DNA of 64,000 nt, taken from the NCBI RefSeq assembly GCF_013778305.1, contig NZ_JACEIC010000004.1, forward strand, positions 155,525 through 219,524. Direction: 5' to 3'. The notes under the pieces were generated by a model. The model made no database searches. It had not been told where the DNA came from and saw nothing but the letters and a program-made list of their open reading frames with translations. Position numbers and translations under genes: made by a program. This document shows, one piece after another, positions 46,457 to 54,164 of the stretch; position 1 is the stretch's first letter; each line of letters opens with the position of its first letter. The DNA comes from Nocardioides agri. Lineage in GTDB: Bacteria; Actinomycetota; Actinomycetes; Propionibacteriales; Nocardioidaceae.

Positions 46457-46523
46457 ATCTGCGTCCCTACTCTCTTGGGCTCTGGTGTTCGGGTGATCTA
46501 CGTGGGTGGGTGCCGGTACGGCG

Positions 46524-47351
46524 TCAGCCGGCCAGCTTGCGTCGGGCGTTGTCGAGGCGGGCGACCACGGTGCCGTCGATGACGTCGTCACCGATCTCGA
46601 TCCGCAGGCCGCCGAGCAGTGCCGGCTCGACCTCGACGTTCAGGTGCACGGGACGGCCGTACTGGGCGCTGAGCGCGTCCGCGAGGCGGGTGCGCTGGGC
46701 GTCGGAGAGCTCCCGTGCCGTGCGCACCAGCGCCACTCCCTCGCCCTGGGTCGCGGCGGCGACCTTCTGGAACTCCTTGATCGCGGCCTCCACCGACCGG
46801 AAGGAGCCGGCGAGCGCCTGCTCGGTCAGCGTGACCGTCGCGGGCAGCGCGCGGCCCTCGAGCAGCCGCCGGAGCAGCTCGCCCTTGTCCGCGCGCGAGC
46901 GGGCCGGGTCCGAGAGCGCGATGCGCAGCTCCGGGCTGTCGTTGACGACCTGGCCGACGACGAAGAGCTCGTCGGAGAGCCGGGCCGCCTCGCGACGCCC
47001 GGCGGACCGGACGATGGCGACGACGCCGAGGTGCTCGAGCGCGTCGGCGAGGTCACGGGCGGCGAGCCAGCGCAGCCCCGACGCCTCGGCCAGCACGTCG
47101 ACGGCCCCGGCGCTCGCCTTGCCGTCGAGCAGCCCGTGCACGAGCGCGGCCTTGGCCTGCGCCGGCGTCGACACGTCGGTCAACGTCCGGCGCAGGGTGG
47201 GCTCGCTGCGCAGCAGCGCGGCCAGACCGAAGAGGTCGAGACCGAGCTCGGCGAACTGCTCGAGCGTGAAGCCGTCGTTGTCGACACGCTCACCGAGGAC
47301 CTGCAGCGCCTCCGCGGAGGAGCCACGCAGGGAGCTCAGGGGCTGCACCAT
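46524..47351 (-). CDS. atpH: F1 ATP synthase delta subunit
   Basis: This 275-residue protein is longer than the roughly 180 residues of most bacterial delta subunits, but matches the extended actinobacterial form. The family motif lies near the C-terminus as RLADALSAQYGRPVHLNVEV followed by GGLRIEIGDDVIDGTV. Delta ties the peripheral stalk to F1. Its ATG overlaps the atpF stop by one base, so it is coupled; the two are not fused here as they are in mycobacteria. Confidence 0.95.
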   Translation of the reverse strand: MVQPLSSLRGSSAEALQVLGERVDNDGFTLEQFAELGLDLFGLAALLRSEPTLRRTLTDVSTPAQAKAALVHGLLDGKASAGAVDVLAEASGLRWLAARDLADALEHLGVVAIVRSAGRREAARLSDELFVVGQVVNDSPELRIALSDPARSRADKGELLRRLLEGRALPATVTLTEQALAGSFRSVEAAIKEFQKVAAATQGEGVALVRTARELSDAQRTRLADALSAQYGRPVHLNVEVEPALLGGLRIEIGDDVIDGTVVARLDNARRKLAG

Positions 47352-47938
47352 CAGCTCGCCCCGTTGCCTGCGGCCTCGGAGGCCTCGATGGTCTCGAGGT
47401 CGGCCAGGAACCGGTCGACCACGGCCGCCGAGCGCGCGTCGTCGTCGAGGCTCTCGCCCACGATCCGGCCGGCGAGGCTGGTCGCGAGCGTGCCGACCTC
47501 GGCGCGCAGGGAGGTGATCGCCTGCTGGCGCTCGGCCTCGATCTGCGACTTGCCGTGCTCGACGATCCGGGACGCCTCGGCCTGGGCCTGCTCCCGCATC
47601 TCCGCGACGATCGCGGCGCCGTGCTCACGAGCCTCCTCGCGGATGCGAGCGGCCTCGTGCCGGGCGTCGGCGAGCTGCTGCTCGAGCTCGGCGAGCTTGG
47701 CGTCCGCCTCCGCCTGCTTGGTCTCGGCGGCCTCGAGGCCACCCTCGATGGCCTTGGTGCGCTCCTCGAAGGTCGTCTCGAAGTTCGGCACGACCCACTT
47801 CTTCACGGCGAAGAAGAGGATGCCGAAGACGACCAGGGAGAGGCCGATCTCGACGAGGTGCGGGAGCAGAGGGTTGAGCTCGTGCTCCTCAGCCTCCTCG
47901 GCCGCGCGCACCACGAGCGGAGCGATCAGTGCTTGCAT
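47351..47938 (-). CDS. atpF: F0 ATP synthase b subunit
   Basis: The 195-residue protein has one membrane helix (LLPHLVEIGLSLVVFGILFF), then a long charged coiled coil (EAAETKQAEADAKLAELEQQ and onward), which is the peripheral stalk. GGAAGGA lies upstream of the ATG. The C-terminus is acidic and ends in EAAGNGAS. It is next to atpE and overlaps atpH by one base. Confidence 0.96.
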   Translation of the reverse strand: MQALIAPLVVRAAEEAEEHELNPLLPHLVEIGLSLVVFGILFFAVKKWVVPNFETTFEERTKAIEGGLEAAETKQAEADAKLAELEQQLADARHEAARIREEAREHGAAIVAEMREQAQAEASRIVEHGKSQIEAERQQAITSLRAEVGTLATSLAGRIVGESLDDDARSAAVVDRFLADLETIEASEAAGNGAS

Positions 47939-47982
47939 GACAGGTCCTTCCGGGGTCCTACGTCAGAAGCCGGTCGGACCGG

Positions 47983-48186
47983 TCAGAGAACGAACGCGAG
48001 GGCGATACCGATGATCGCGAGCGCCTCGGCGAGCGCGAAGCCCAGGATCGCGATCGACTGCAGGCGGCTCTGGGCCTCCGGCTGACGGGCGACACCGCTG
48101 ATGTAGGCGGCGAAGATCAGACCGATGCCGACACCGGGGCCGATCGCAGCCAGGCCGTAACCGATCATGTTGAGGTTGCCGTCCAC
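47983..48186 (-). CDS. atpE: F0 ATP synthase c subunit
   Basis: This 67-residue proteolipid forms the rotor ring. Helix one has the glycine-rich IGPGVGIGLIF, the polar loop is SGVARQPEAQSR, and helix two carries the ion-binding Glu54 in ALAEALAIIG. The absence of the sodium-site polar residues suggests proton coupling. GTG start, preceded by GAAAGGAAA. The short length is normal for the group. Confidence 0.96.
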   Translation of the reverse strand: MDGNLNMIGYGLAAIGPGVGIGLIFAAYISGVARQPEAQSRLQSIAILGFALAEALAIIGIALAFVL

Positions 48187-48258
48187 GGCAGTTTCCTTTC
48201 GGTTGTTACTACTTCAGGTGGATAGAGAAGCTGGTGGAACTCAGGTGGTGCGGGAAGC

Positions 48259-49080
48259 TCAGTGCTCTTCGGCGATGGCGCCGGAGATGTACATCGCGTT
48301 GAGCAGCACGAAGACGTAGGCCTGCAGGAACTGGATCAGCACCTCGAGCAGGGCCACGGCGATGAAGAGGACCCACGACAGCAGGCCGACCGCGGCGTAG
48401 GCGCCGCCCATCTCGGTGATGAGGTACTCGCCGCCGAGGGCGAAGAGGATCAGCAGCAGGTGGCCCGCGAACATGTTGCAGAACAGACGGAGGGCCAGCG
48501 TGACCGGCCGGACCAGGATGTTGGACATGAACTCGAGCGGCACCAGCAGGATCAGCATCGGGCCCTTGATGCCCGGCGGCACCGTCTGGTGCTTGAGGTA
48601 GCCGAAGAACCCGTGCCGCTTGATGCCTGCGCCGTTGTAGATGATCCAGCTCAGGATCGCGAGGCTGTAGACCATGCCCGAGCGCGAGAACGTCGGGAAC
48701 TGGATGAACGGGATGGTCGCGAAGAGGTTGTTGACCAGGATGAAGAAGAAGAGCGTGAAGAGGTAGGGGACGTACCGCGCGAAGTCGTGCGCGCCGATGA
48801 TGTCGCGGCCGACCGAGTTGCGGACGAAGCCGTAGGCGCCCTCGCCCACGAACTGCAGGCGGCCCGGGACCATCGCCTTGTGGCGCGAGGCGGCCCAGAA
48901 GAGCGCGAAGACGATGACCGCGGCGAGCACGAGCTGGAGCATCGGCTTGGTGACGCCGAGCACGAACTCCTGCCCGAACATCGTGAAGGTCTCGTGACCG
49001 CCACCGATCGCCGGCAGGTCGAAGTCTGCCGGCGAGGGCGGCGTGAAGCCCTCGCTGCGCACCACGGCTGCGTAGGTCAC
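48259..49080 (-). CDS. atpB: F0 ATP synthase a subunit
   Basis: The 273-residue membrane protein forms the proton half-channels. The essential Arg lies in RPVTLALRLFCNMFAGHLLL, and the final helix reads LEVLIQFLQAYVFVLLNAMY. About six membrane helices are visible. It lies 72 bases upstream of atpE, with an SD-like GGAG near its start, and follows the atpZ-like gene after ten bases. Confidence 0.97.
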   Translation of the reverse strand: MTYAAVVRSEGFTPPSPADFDLPAIGGGHETFTMFGQEFVLGVTKPMLQLVLAAVIVFALFWAASRHKAMVPGRLQFVGEGAYGFVRNSVGRDIIGAHDFARYVPYLFTLFFFILVNNLFATIPFIQFPTFSRSGMVYSLAILSWIIYNGAGIKRHGFFGYLKHQTVPPGIKGPMLILLVPLEFMSNILVRPVTLALRLFCNMFAGHLLLILFALGGEYLITEMGGAYAAVGLLSWVLFIAVALLEVLIQFLQAYVFVLLNAMYISGAIAEEH

Positions 49081-49090
49081 CGGTTCTCCT

Positions 49091-49363
49091 CTAGTTCTGG
49101 TCGTGCGGCTTGTCGGGCTGCGATTCGGGCTGCGGGTCTGGCGGAAGTGCGCGGTTGAACCTGCTGAACGTCAGGTAGATGCCGAGTCCCGCGCCGACGA
49201 TGATCCCGATCGCGACGATGAAGTCCGTCCCGAGCCACCGGTCGATCAGCCACCCCAGGAAGCCGTAGATCGCGACTCCCGAGACGATGTACCCGAAGGC
49301 GTGCCACGGGTCGCCCTTCGGTCGCTCGTCCTGAGGTCCGGCCGACGGATCCTGCTGACTCAT
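49091..49363 (-). CDS. AtpZ/AtpI-like small membrane protein
   Basis: The 90-residue protein has two transmembrane helices (GYIVSGVAIYGFLGWLIDRW and FIVAIGIIVGAGLGIYLTF) joined by a short loop, then a Pro/Gln-rich tail. This hairpin with GWLIDRWLGT is typical of the AtpZ group, which together with AtpI aids c-ring assembly or magnesium/calcium movement in some bacteria. It is located at the head of the atp operon. Confidence 0.85.
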   Translation of the reverse strand: MSQQDPSAGPQDERPKGDPWHAFGYIVSGVAIYGFLGWLIDRWLGTDFIVAIGIIVGAGLGIYLTFSRFNRALPPDPQPESQPDKPHDQN

Positions 49364-49401
49364 TGCGGTCCGGACAATAGCAGCCGGGTCGGGTCGTCAT
49401 T

Positions 49402-49854
49402 TCACCCGCCTCCGCCCTGGTGAGCGGGCAGGTCGTAGATCGGGATCCGGCGCGAGGTGGAGAGCACCACCTGCACGGTCAGCCAGCCCAGGGTGCCGGC
49501 GATGACGGTGCCGCCGAGCCACTCCCGGGAGATCTCGTCGTCCAGCAGGCCGGAGCCGGACAGCGCCACGAAGACGAGCCCCATCGCGAGCACCTGGAGC
49601 GTGTAGGTCAGCAGCGCGAACATCAGCGCCGCGCTCGGCATCAGCGTCGCGACCGCGTTGACGGCGAAGGTGCCGAAGCCGAAGACGCCGACCACGATGA
49701 GCGTGCCGACGAGGGCGCCGTACGCCGCGGCGGAGCCGCTGGTCAGCGCACCGGCCAGCACGACGAGGAGGCCCAGCGCCAGGGTCGCCCCCGCGGTCCG
49801 CACGAGCGCGACCGTGCCCCGGTCACGAGGTGCGTTCCTGGTCTCGGTCGTCAT
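49402..49854 (-). CDS. AtpI-like membrane protein, first gene of the atp operon
   Basis: This 150-residue protein has four hydrophobic segments (around residues 18-38, 44-65, 75-97 and 115-135), the layout of AtpI-like proteins, though residue identity is low. It is the first gene after the Rex-like site and probable promoter at 49912-49929. AtpI assists F0 ring assembly; this role is inferred from position and topology. Confidence 0.75.
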   Translation of the reverse strand: MTTETRNAPRDRGTVALVRTAGATLALGLLVVLAGALTSGSAAAYGALVGTLIVVGVFGFGTFAVNAVATLMPSAALMFALLTYTLQVLAMGLVFVALSGSGLLDDEISREWLGGTVIAGTLGWLTVQVVLSTSRRIPIYDLPAHQGGGG

Positions 49855-49911
49855 GCGCGGCGGCCGTTTCTTCTGGGCGATCAGTGCATCGTCCCGACGC
49901 GGTCGGGGAGT

Positions 49912-49929
49912 TTGTGAAAACTAGCACAA
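49912..49929 (-). promoter_or_regulatory. Rex-like operator over the atp promoter
   Basis: The 18 bases agree with the Rex consensus TTGTGAANNNNTTCACAA at 12 of 14 fixed positions (TTGTGAA exact on the left, CACAA on the right). TAGTTT, read on the minus strand from 49918-49923, is a suitable -10 element, so the site covers the promoter of the atp operon. Rex is a redox repressor that leaves DNA when NADH is high, and atp genes are reported targets in streptomycetes. No rex gene is in this window. Confidence 0.6.
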
Positions 49930-49999
49930 AGTCCGGAGCGCCCGAAAACGGAACGATCCAAGCCGACTCTACGTGCCCCGGAGCGCCCCAGCGCAAGCG

Positions 50000-51145
50000 T
50001 CAGGCGACGGGGGTGTGCCGGGGACCCGGCGCGTGGATCCGTGGGAGCACGAACGTCAGGGCGATCGTCAGGGCGATGGCGCCGCCGACCGCGACCCACG
50101 TCCAGGTCTCCCCCGGGTAGAGGCTGACGAGCACGGTGCCGAAGGCGACGAGCGCCGCCCACAGGTACATGATGAGGACGGCCCGGCGGTGCGAGTGCCC
50201 GATCTCCAGCAGCCGGTGGTGCAGGTGCTGCTTGTCGGGGGCGAACGGCGACCGGCCGGCGCGCGTCCGGCGGACGACGGCCAGCACCAGGTCGAGGATC
50301 GGCACGATCAGCAGCGAGACCGGCAGCAGCAGCGGCAGCAGCGTCGGCACGTAGCTGGTCGACTGGCCGCCGGCGCCGTCGGAGAGCTGGTCGGGGGTGA
50401 ACTGCCCGGTCAGGGTGACCGCGCTCGCCGAGAGCACCAGCCCGATGAGCATCGACCCGCTGTCGCCCATGAAGAGGCGCGCCGGGTGGAAGTTGTGCGG
50501 CAGGAAGCCGGCGCAGGCACCCGCCAGCATGGCGCTCAGCAGCGCGCCGGTGGTCGCGCGCGGCAGGTCGTTGGAGGTCGCGACGACGTAGCAGAAGACG
50601 AAGAACGCCGAGGCGCCGAGGCCCACCACGCCGGCGGCGAGGCCGTCGAGCCCGTCGACCATGTTGACGGCGTTGACGGTCGCGACCACGACGAACCCCG
50701 TGAGCAGGGCGCCCTGGGCGGGGTCGAGCGAGATCTGCAGGCCGTCGCGCCCCGGGAAGAGGACGTACTGGATGCCGAACGCGATGAGGAAGCCGGCCGC
50801 CAGCACCTGGCCGCCGAGCTTGGTGAGCGCGTCGATCTCGAAGAGGTCGTCGAGCACCCCGACCGCGCAGATCAGCGCCCCCGCGATCAGCACGATCCCG
50901 GCGTCGCGGAAGACGAACGGCTGGCCGGTCGACGACAGGAACGGCAGCTGGCGGGCCACGACGTACGCCGTGGCGAGGCCGCCGAGCATCGCCAGACCGC
51001 CGAGGTAGGGGATCGGCACCGCGTGGACGTCCCGGTCGCGGACCTTGGCGACCGCGCCGGTGCGCAGCGCGATCTCCCGAGCGATCACCGTGAAGAGGTA
51101 GGTGGCCGCCGCGGAGACGAGGAAGACGAGGAGGTACTCCCGCAT
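50000..51145 (-). CDS. MraY/WecA-family polyprenyl-phosphate glycosyl-1-phosphate transferase
   Basis: The 381-residue integral membrane enzyme has about eleven helices. Signature loops are VGVLDDLFEID (Asp-rich), NAVNMVDGLDGLAAG, FMGDSGSMLIG and the HLHHRLLEIGHSHRRAV His loop. These place it with WecA/TagO-type enzymes that start lipid-linked glycan assembly with UDP-GlcNAc, rather than MraY itself. In actinobacteria this position, between tsaC and the atp operon, is usual for it. Its ATG overlaps the tsaC stop by one base. Confidence 0.9.
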   Translation of the reverse strand: MREYLLVFLVSAAATYLFTVIAREIALRTGAVAKVRDRDVHAVPIPYLGGLAMLGGLATAYVVARQLPFLSSTGQPFVFRDAGIVLIAGALICAVGVLDDLFEIDALTKLGGQVLAAGFLIAFGIQYVLFPGRDGLQISLDPAQGALLTGFVVVATVNAVNMVDGLDGLAAGVVGLGASAFFVFCYVVATSNDLPRATTGALLSAMLAGACAGFLPHNFHPARLFMGDSGSMLIGLVLSASAVTLTGQFTPDQLSDGAGGQSTSYVPTLLPLLLPVSLLIVPILDLVLAVVRRTRAGRSPFAPDKQHLHHRLLEIGHSHRRAVLIMYLWAALVAFGTVLVSLYPGETWTWVAVGGAIALTIALTFVLPRIHAPGPRHTPVA

Positions 51146-51804
51146 CAGCCCTCGTCGGTCAGGGTCGCGCCGAGCGGCTCGAGCACCTCGTTGAGCTGCT
51201 CGACCGACAGCGCGCCGCGGCGCAGCACCCGGCCCTGGCTGCCGGTGACGTCCACGATCGTCGAGGCCTCGCCGCCCGGGCTGACCCCGGCGTCGACGAC
51301 GACCGAGACCTCCTCGCCGAGCATCTCGATCGCCTGGTCGGCGTCGGTGGCCGCGGGGCGGCCGGTCTTGTTGGCCGAGCTCACCGCGAGCGGTCCGGTG
51401 CGCTCGAGGATCGCCAGCGCGACCTCGTGGTCGGGCATCCGCACCGCCACCGTGCCCCGGGTGTCGCCGAGGTCCCACTGGAGCGAGCTCTGCTGGTGGC
51501 ACACCAGCGTGAGCGGTCCCGGCCAGAAGGCCTCGACCAGCGCCCGCGCGTAGCCCGGGACCCGCACCGCGAGCGCGTCGAGCGTCGTGGCGGCGCTGAC
51601 GAGCACCGGCGGGGGCATCTCCCGGCCGCGGCCCTTGGCCGCGAGCAGCCCACGGACGGCGACCGGGTCGAACGCGTCGGCGCCGACGCCGTAGACGGTG
51701 TCGGTGGGCAGCACGACCAGCTCGCCCTGTTGCACGGCGAGCGCGGCGGCCTCCACCGCGGCCTCGCGCTCCTCGTCGGTCCCCGTGGGATAGCGATCGC
51801 TCAC
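51145..51804 (-). CDS. tsaC: L-threonylcarbamoyladenylate synthase (TsaC/Sua5)
   Basis: The 219-residue enzyme makes threonylcarbamoyl-AMP for the t6A37 modification of tRNAs that read ANN codons. Motifs are VVLPTDTVYGVGADAF, AKGRGREMPPPVLVS (the KxR-type nucleotide site), WPGPLTLV and LAVSSANKTGRPA. It lacks the C-terminal Sua5 domain. GTG start with GAGAGGAG upstream. The open frame continues upstream inside prmC but the N-terminus of the family is here. Confidence 0.94.
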   Translation of the reverse strand: MSDRYPTGTDEEREAAVEAAALAVQQGELVVLPTDTVYGVGADAFDPVAVRGLLAAKGRGREMPPPVLVSAATTLDALAVRVPGYARALVEAFWPGPLTLVCHQQSSLQWDLGDTRGTVAVRMPDHEVALAILERTGPLAVSSANKTGRPAATDADQAIEMLGEEVSVVVDAGVSPGGEASTIVDVTGSQGRVLRRGALSVEQLNEVLEPLGATLTDEG

Positions 51805-51823
51805 TGCACGCTCCTCTCGGAGG

Positions 51824-52660
51824 TCATCGTGCCAGCCGAGCGGTCGTGAAGCGCGGCCGACCTGCCAGGTCGAGGTGGTCGCGCACGTCGGACCACCGGC
51901 CGGTGGCGGCGAGCACCCCGGGCGCGGACTCGCCCTGGGCGTCCGCGTGCTCGAAGCCCAGCACTCCCCCGGGACGCAGCAGCCGCGCCGCGCGGTCGGC
52001 GAGCACCCGGATGGCGTCGAGGCCGTCGGCGCCGGAGAAGAGCGCGAGGTGCGGGTCGTGGTCCCGGGCCTCGGGGGCGACCGACTCCCAGGCATCCAGC
52101 GGGATGTACGGCGGGTTGCAGGTGACCACGTCCACCGTGCCGAGCAGGTCGTCGAAGGCGGCGGCGAAGTCGCCGTGGCGCAGGTCGACGCCGGTGCCGG
52201 CGAGGTTGCGCTCCGCCCAGGCGTACGCCGACTCGTCGAGCTCGACGGCGTGCACGTGCGCCCCGGGCACCTCGTCGGCGACGGCCTTGGCGATGGCACC
52301 GGAGCCCGTGCACAGGTCGACGACCCGGCTGCCCTCCGACGCGTGCTCGATCGCCCAGCCGGCGAGCAGCTCGGTCTCCGGCCGGGGCACGAACACCCCC
52401 GGCCCGACGGACAGCTCCACGTGGCGGAAGTAGGCCACGCCGGTCAGGTGCTGGAGCGGCTCCCGGGCCGCGCGGCGGGCGAGCAGCGCGTCGTACTCCG
52501 CCACGCGGTCGCCCGACACCTCGTCGACGAGGGGCAGGTTGCCCCGGGTGGTGCCGAGCACGTGGGCGAGCAGCTCGGCGGCGTCGTGCTCCGGGCTCGC
52601 CACCCCGGCCTCGCGGAGCCGCGCTGCGGCACCGGCGAGCGCGTCGCGGCGCCGGGTCAC
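51824..52660 (-). CDS. prmC: release factor glutamine methyltransferase
   Basis: This 278-residue enzyme methylates the Gln of the GGQ loop in release factors. It has an N-terminal helical domain (LREAGVASPEHDAAELLAHV), a SAM site RVVDLCTGSGAIAKAVA, and the NPPY motif TCNPPYIPLDAW that binds the target Gln. The GTG start overlaps the prfA stop by four bases (GTGA), so it is translated together with its substrate, RF1. Confidence 0.95.
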   Translation of the reverse strand: MTRRRDALAGAAARLREAGVASPEHDAAELLAHVLGTTRGNLPLVDEVSGDRVAEYDALLARRAAREPLQHLTGVAYFRHVELSVGPGVFVPRPETELLAGWAIEHASEGSRVVDLCTGSGAIAKAVADEVPGAHVHAVELDESAYAWAERNLAGTGVDLRHGDFAAAFDDLLGTVDVVTCNPPYIPLDAWESVAPEARDHDPHLALFSGADGLDAIRVLADRAARLLRPGGVLGFEHADAQGESAPGVLAATGRWSDVRDHLDLAGRPRFTTARLAR

Positions 52661-53730
52661 TGGTCGAGCGCCTCGAGCCGTGCCGCGAGGTCGGCGTCGA
52701 GACAGGAGTCGAGCACCGGCTGGAGGTCGCCGTCGAGCACCTGGTCGAGGTTGTAGGACTTGTAGCCGGTGCGGTGGTCGGAGATCCGGTTCTCGGGGAA
52801 GTTGTAGGTGCGGATCCGCTCGGAGCGGTCGACGGTGCGCACCTGGCTGCGACGCGCCTCGCCGGCCTCCGCGTCGGCCGCCTCCTGCGCGGCCTGCAGC
52901 AGCCGGGAGCGCAGGATGCGCATCGCCTGCTCCTTGTTCTGCAGCTGCGACTTCTCGTTCTGGCAGCTCACGACGATGCCGGTCGGCACGTGCGTGATCC
53001 GGACCGCGGAGTCCGTGGTGTTCACGCTCTGGCCGCCGGGGCCGCTGGACCGGAAGACGTCGATGCGCAGGTCGTTGTCGTCGATCTGCACGTCGACCTG
53101 CTCGGCCTCGGGCAGCACGAGGACACCGGCAGCGCTGGTGTGCACCCGGCCCTGCGACTCGGTGACCGGCACCCGCTGGACGCGGTGCACGCCGCCCTCG
53201 AACTTGAGCAGCGCGTACGGCGCCTCGCCCGGCTCGGGCGTCCCCTTGGCCTTCACCGCGACCGTGACGGACTTGTAGCCGCCGAGGTCGGACGGGGCCG
53301 CGTCGAGCACCTCGACCTTCCAGCCGCGGGTCTCGGCGTACCGGCTGTACATGCGGAGCAGGTCGCCGGCGAACAGCGCCGACTCCTCGCCGCCCTCCCC
53401 GGACTTCACCTCGAGGATCGCGTCCTTGTCGTCGGCGGCGTCGCGGGGCACCAGCAGCCGGCGCAACCGCTCCTCGGCGTCGTGACGGCGCCCGGTCAGC
53501 TGCTCGGCCTCCTCGGCGAACGCCGGGTCCTCGGCGGCGAGCTCGCGCGCGGCCTCGACGTCGTCGCCGAGCCGCTGCCACTCGCGCCAGGCGCCGATGA
53601 TCGACGACAGCGCGGCGTAGCGCTGGTTGAGCTTCTTGGCCAAGCGCGCGTCGGCGTGCGTCTCGGGCGCGGCCAGCCGGCCCTCCAGCTCGGCGTGCTC
53701 GGCGAGCATGCCCTCCACGGCATCGAACAT
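52657..53730 (-). CDS. prfA: peptide chain release factor 1
   Basis: The 357-residue factor ends translation at UAA and UAG. The GGQ loop reads SSGPGGQSVNTTDSAVRITH, and the codon-recognition region lies before it in domain 2; the first domain is helical (LARLAEHAELEG-type coiled coil). ATG at 53730 is chosen; AAGGAG lies six bases upstream, while a GTG two codons earlier would overlap that site. It overlaps prmC and follows the rpmE terminator. Confidence 0.96.
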   Translation of the reverse strand: MFDAVEGMLAEHAELEGRLAAPETHADARLAKKLNQRYAALSSIIGAWREWQRLGDDVEAARELAAEDPAFAEEAEQLTGRRHDAEERLRRLLVPRDAADDKDAILEVKSGEGGEESALFAGDLLRMYSRYAETRGWKVEVLDAAPSDLGGYKSVTVAVKAKGTPEPGEAPYALLKFEGGVHRVQRVPVTESQGRVHTSAAGVLVLPEAEQVDVQIDDNDLRIDVFRSSGPGGQSVNTTDSAVRITHVPTGIVVSCQNEKSQLQNKEQAMRILRSRLLQAAQEAADAEAGEARRSQVRTVDRSERIRTYNFPENRISDHRTGYKSYNLDQVLDGDLQPVLDSCLDADLAARLEALDQ

Positions 53731-53782
53731 CGTCACTCCTTGGGTCGTGCGAGTGTGGCGCGCGGCCTGGTCCGTGAAATGA

Positions 53783-53819
53783 CGAGCGCCGGCCCCCGCA
53801 GTGCGGGAACCGGCGCTCG
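53783..53819 (-). terminator. hairpin after rpmE
   Basis: CGAGCGCCGG (53783-53792) pairs with CCGGCGCTCG (53810-53819), and the loop holds CCCGCA/TGCGGG, giving a nearly continuous long stem. It begins eight bases past the rpmE stop. AAATGA follows weakly on the other side. It separates rpmE from prfA. Confidence 0.7.
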
Positions 53820-53826
53820 AACGGAG

Positions 53827-54051
53827 CTACTTCTTGGCGTCAGCAGCCTTCTTGGCGTAGCGGGCCTCGAAGCGGGCGACGCGGCCGCCGGTGTCGAGGA
53901 TCTTCTGCTTGCCGGTGTAGAACGGGTGGCACTGCGAGCAGACGTCGGCGTGGATGCTGCCGGAGGTCGCGGTGCTGCGGGTGGTGAACGTCGCGCCGCA
54001 GGTGCAGGTCACCTCGGTGACGACGTAGTCCGGGTGGATGTCCTTCTTCAT
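53827..54051 (-). CDS. rpmE: 50S ribosomal protein L31, zinc-binding type
   Basis: This 74-residue ribosomal protein has the full zinc ribbon: Cys16, Cys18, Cys38 and Cys41, with the start MKKDIHPDYVVTEVTCTCGA. It is thus the zinc-containing form, which in actinobacteria is replaced by a Cys-less form under zinc limitation. GAGAGGA precedes the ATG inside a small hairpin that may control translation. Confidence 0.97.
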   Translation of the reverse strand: MKKDIHPDYVVTEVTCTCGATFTTRSTATSGSIHADVCSQCHPFYTGKQKILDTGGRVARFEARYAKKAADAKK

Positions 54052-54100
54052 GGTGTCCTCTCAGCTGGCGCCGGGTCGCCTCGCTCCCTCTGAGGAGACG
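54052..54100 (-). promoter_or_regulatory. possible L31 leader hairpin
   Basis: In the rpmE leader CTCAG (54060-54064) and CTGAG (54090-54094) form a stem that encloses a GC-rich loop and lies next to the ribosome binding site GAGAGGA. Autoregulatory leaders for L31 are known in actinobacteria. This one is proposed only from a short dyad and position. Confidence 0.35.
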
Positions 54101-54164
54101 TGAACCGGGGCCGACAGACGATTGTGGCATGGGTGGGAACGCTTGGGTAATCCGCATTGTTCCC

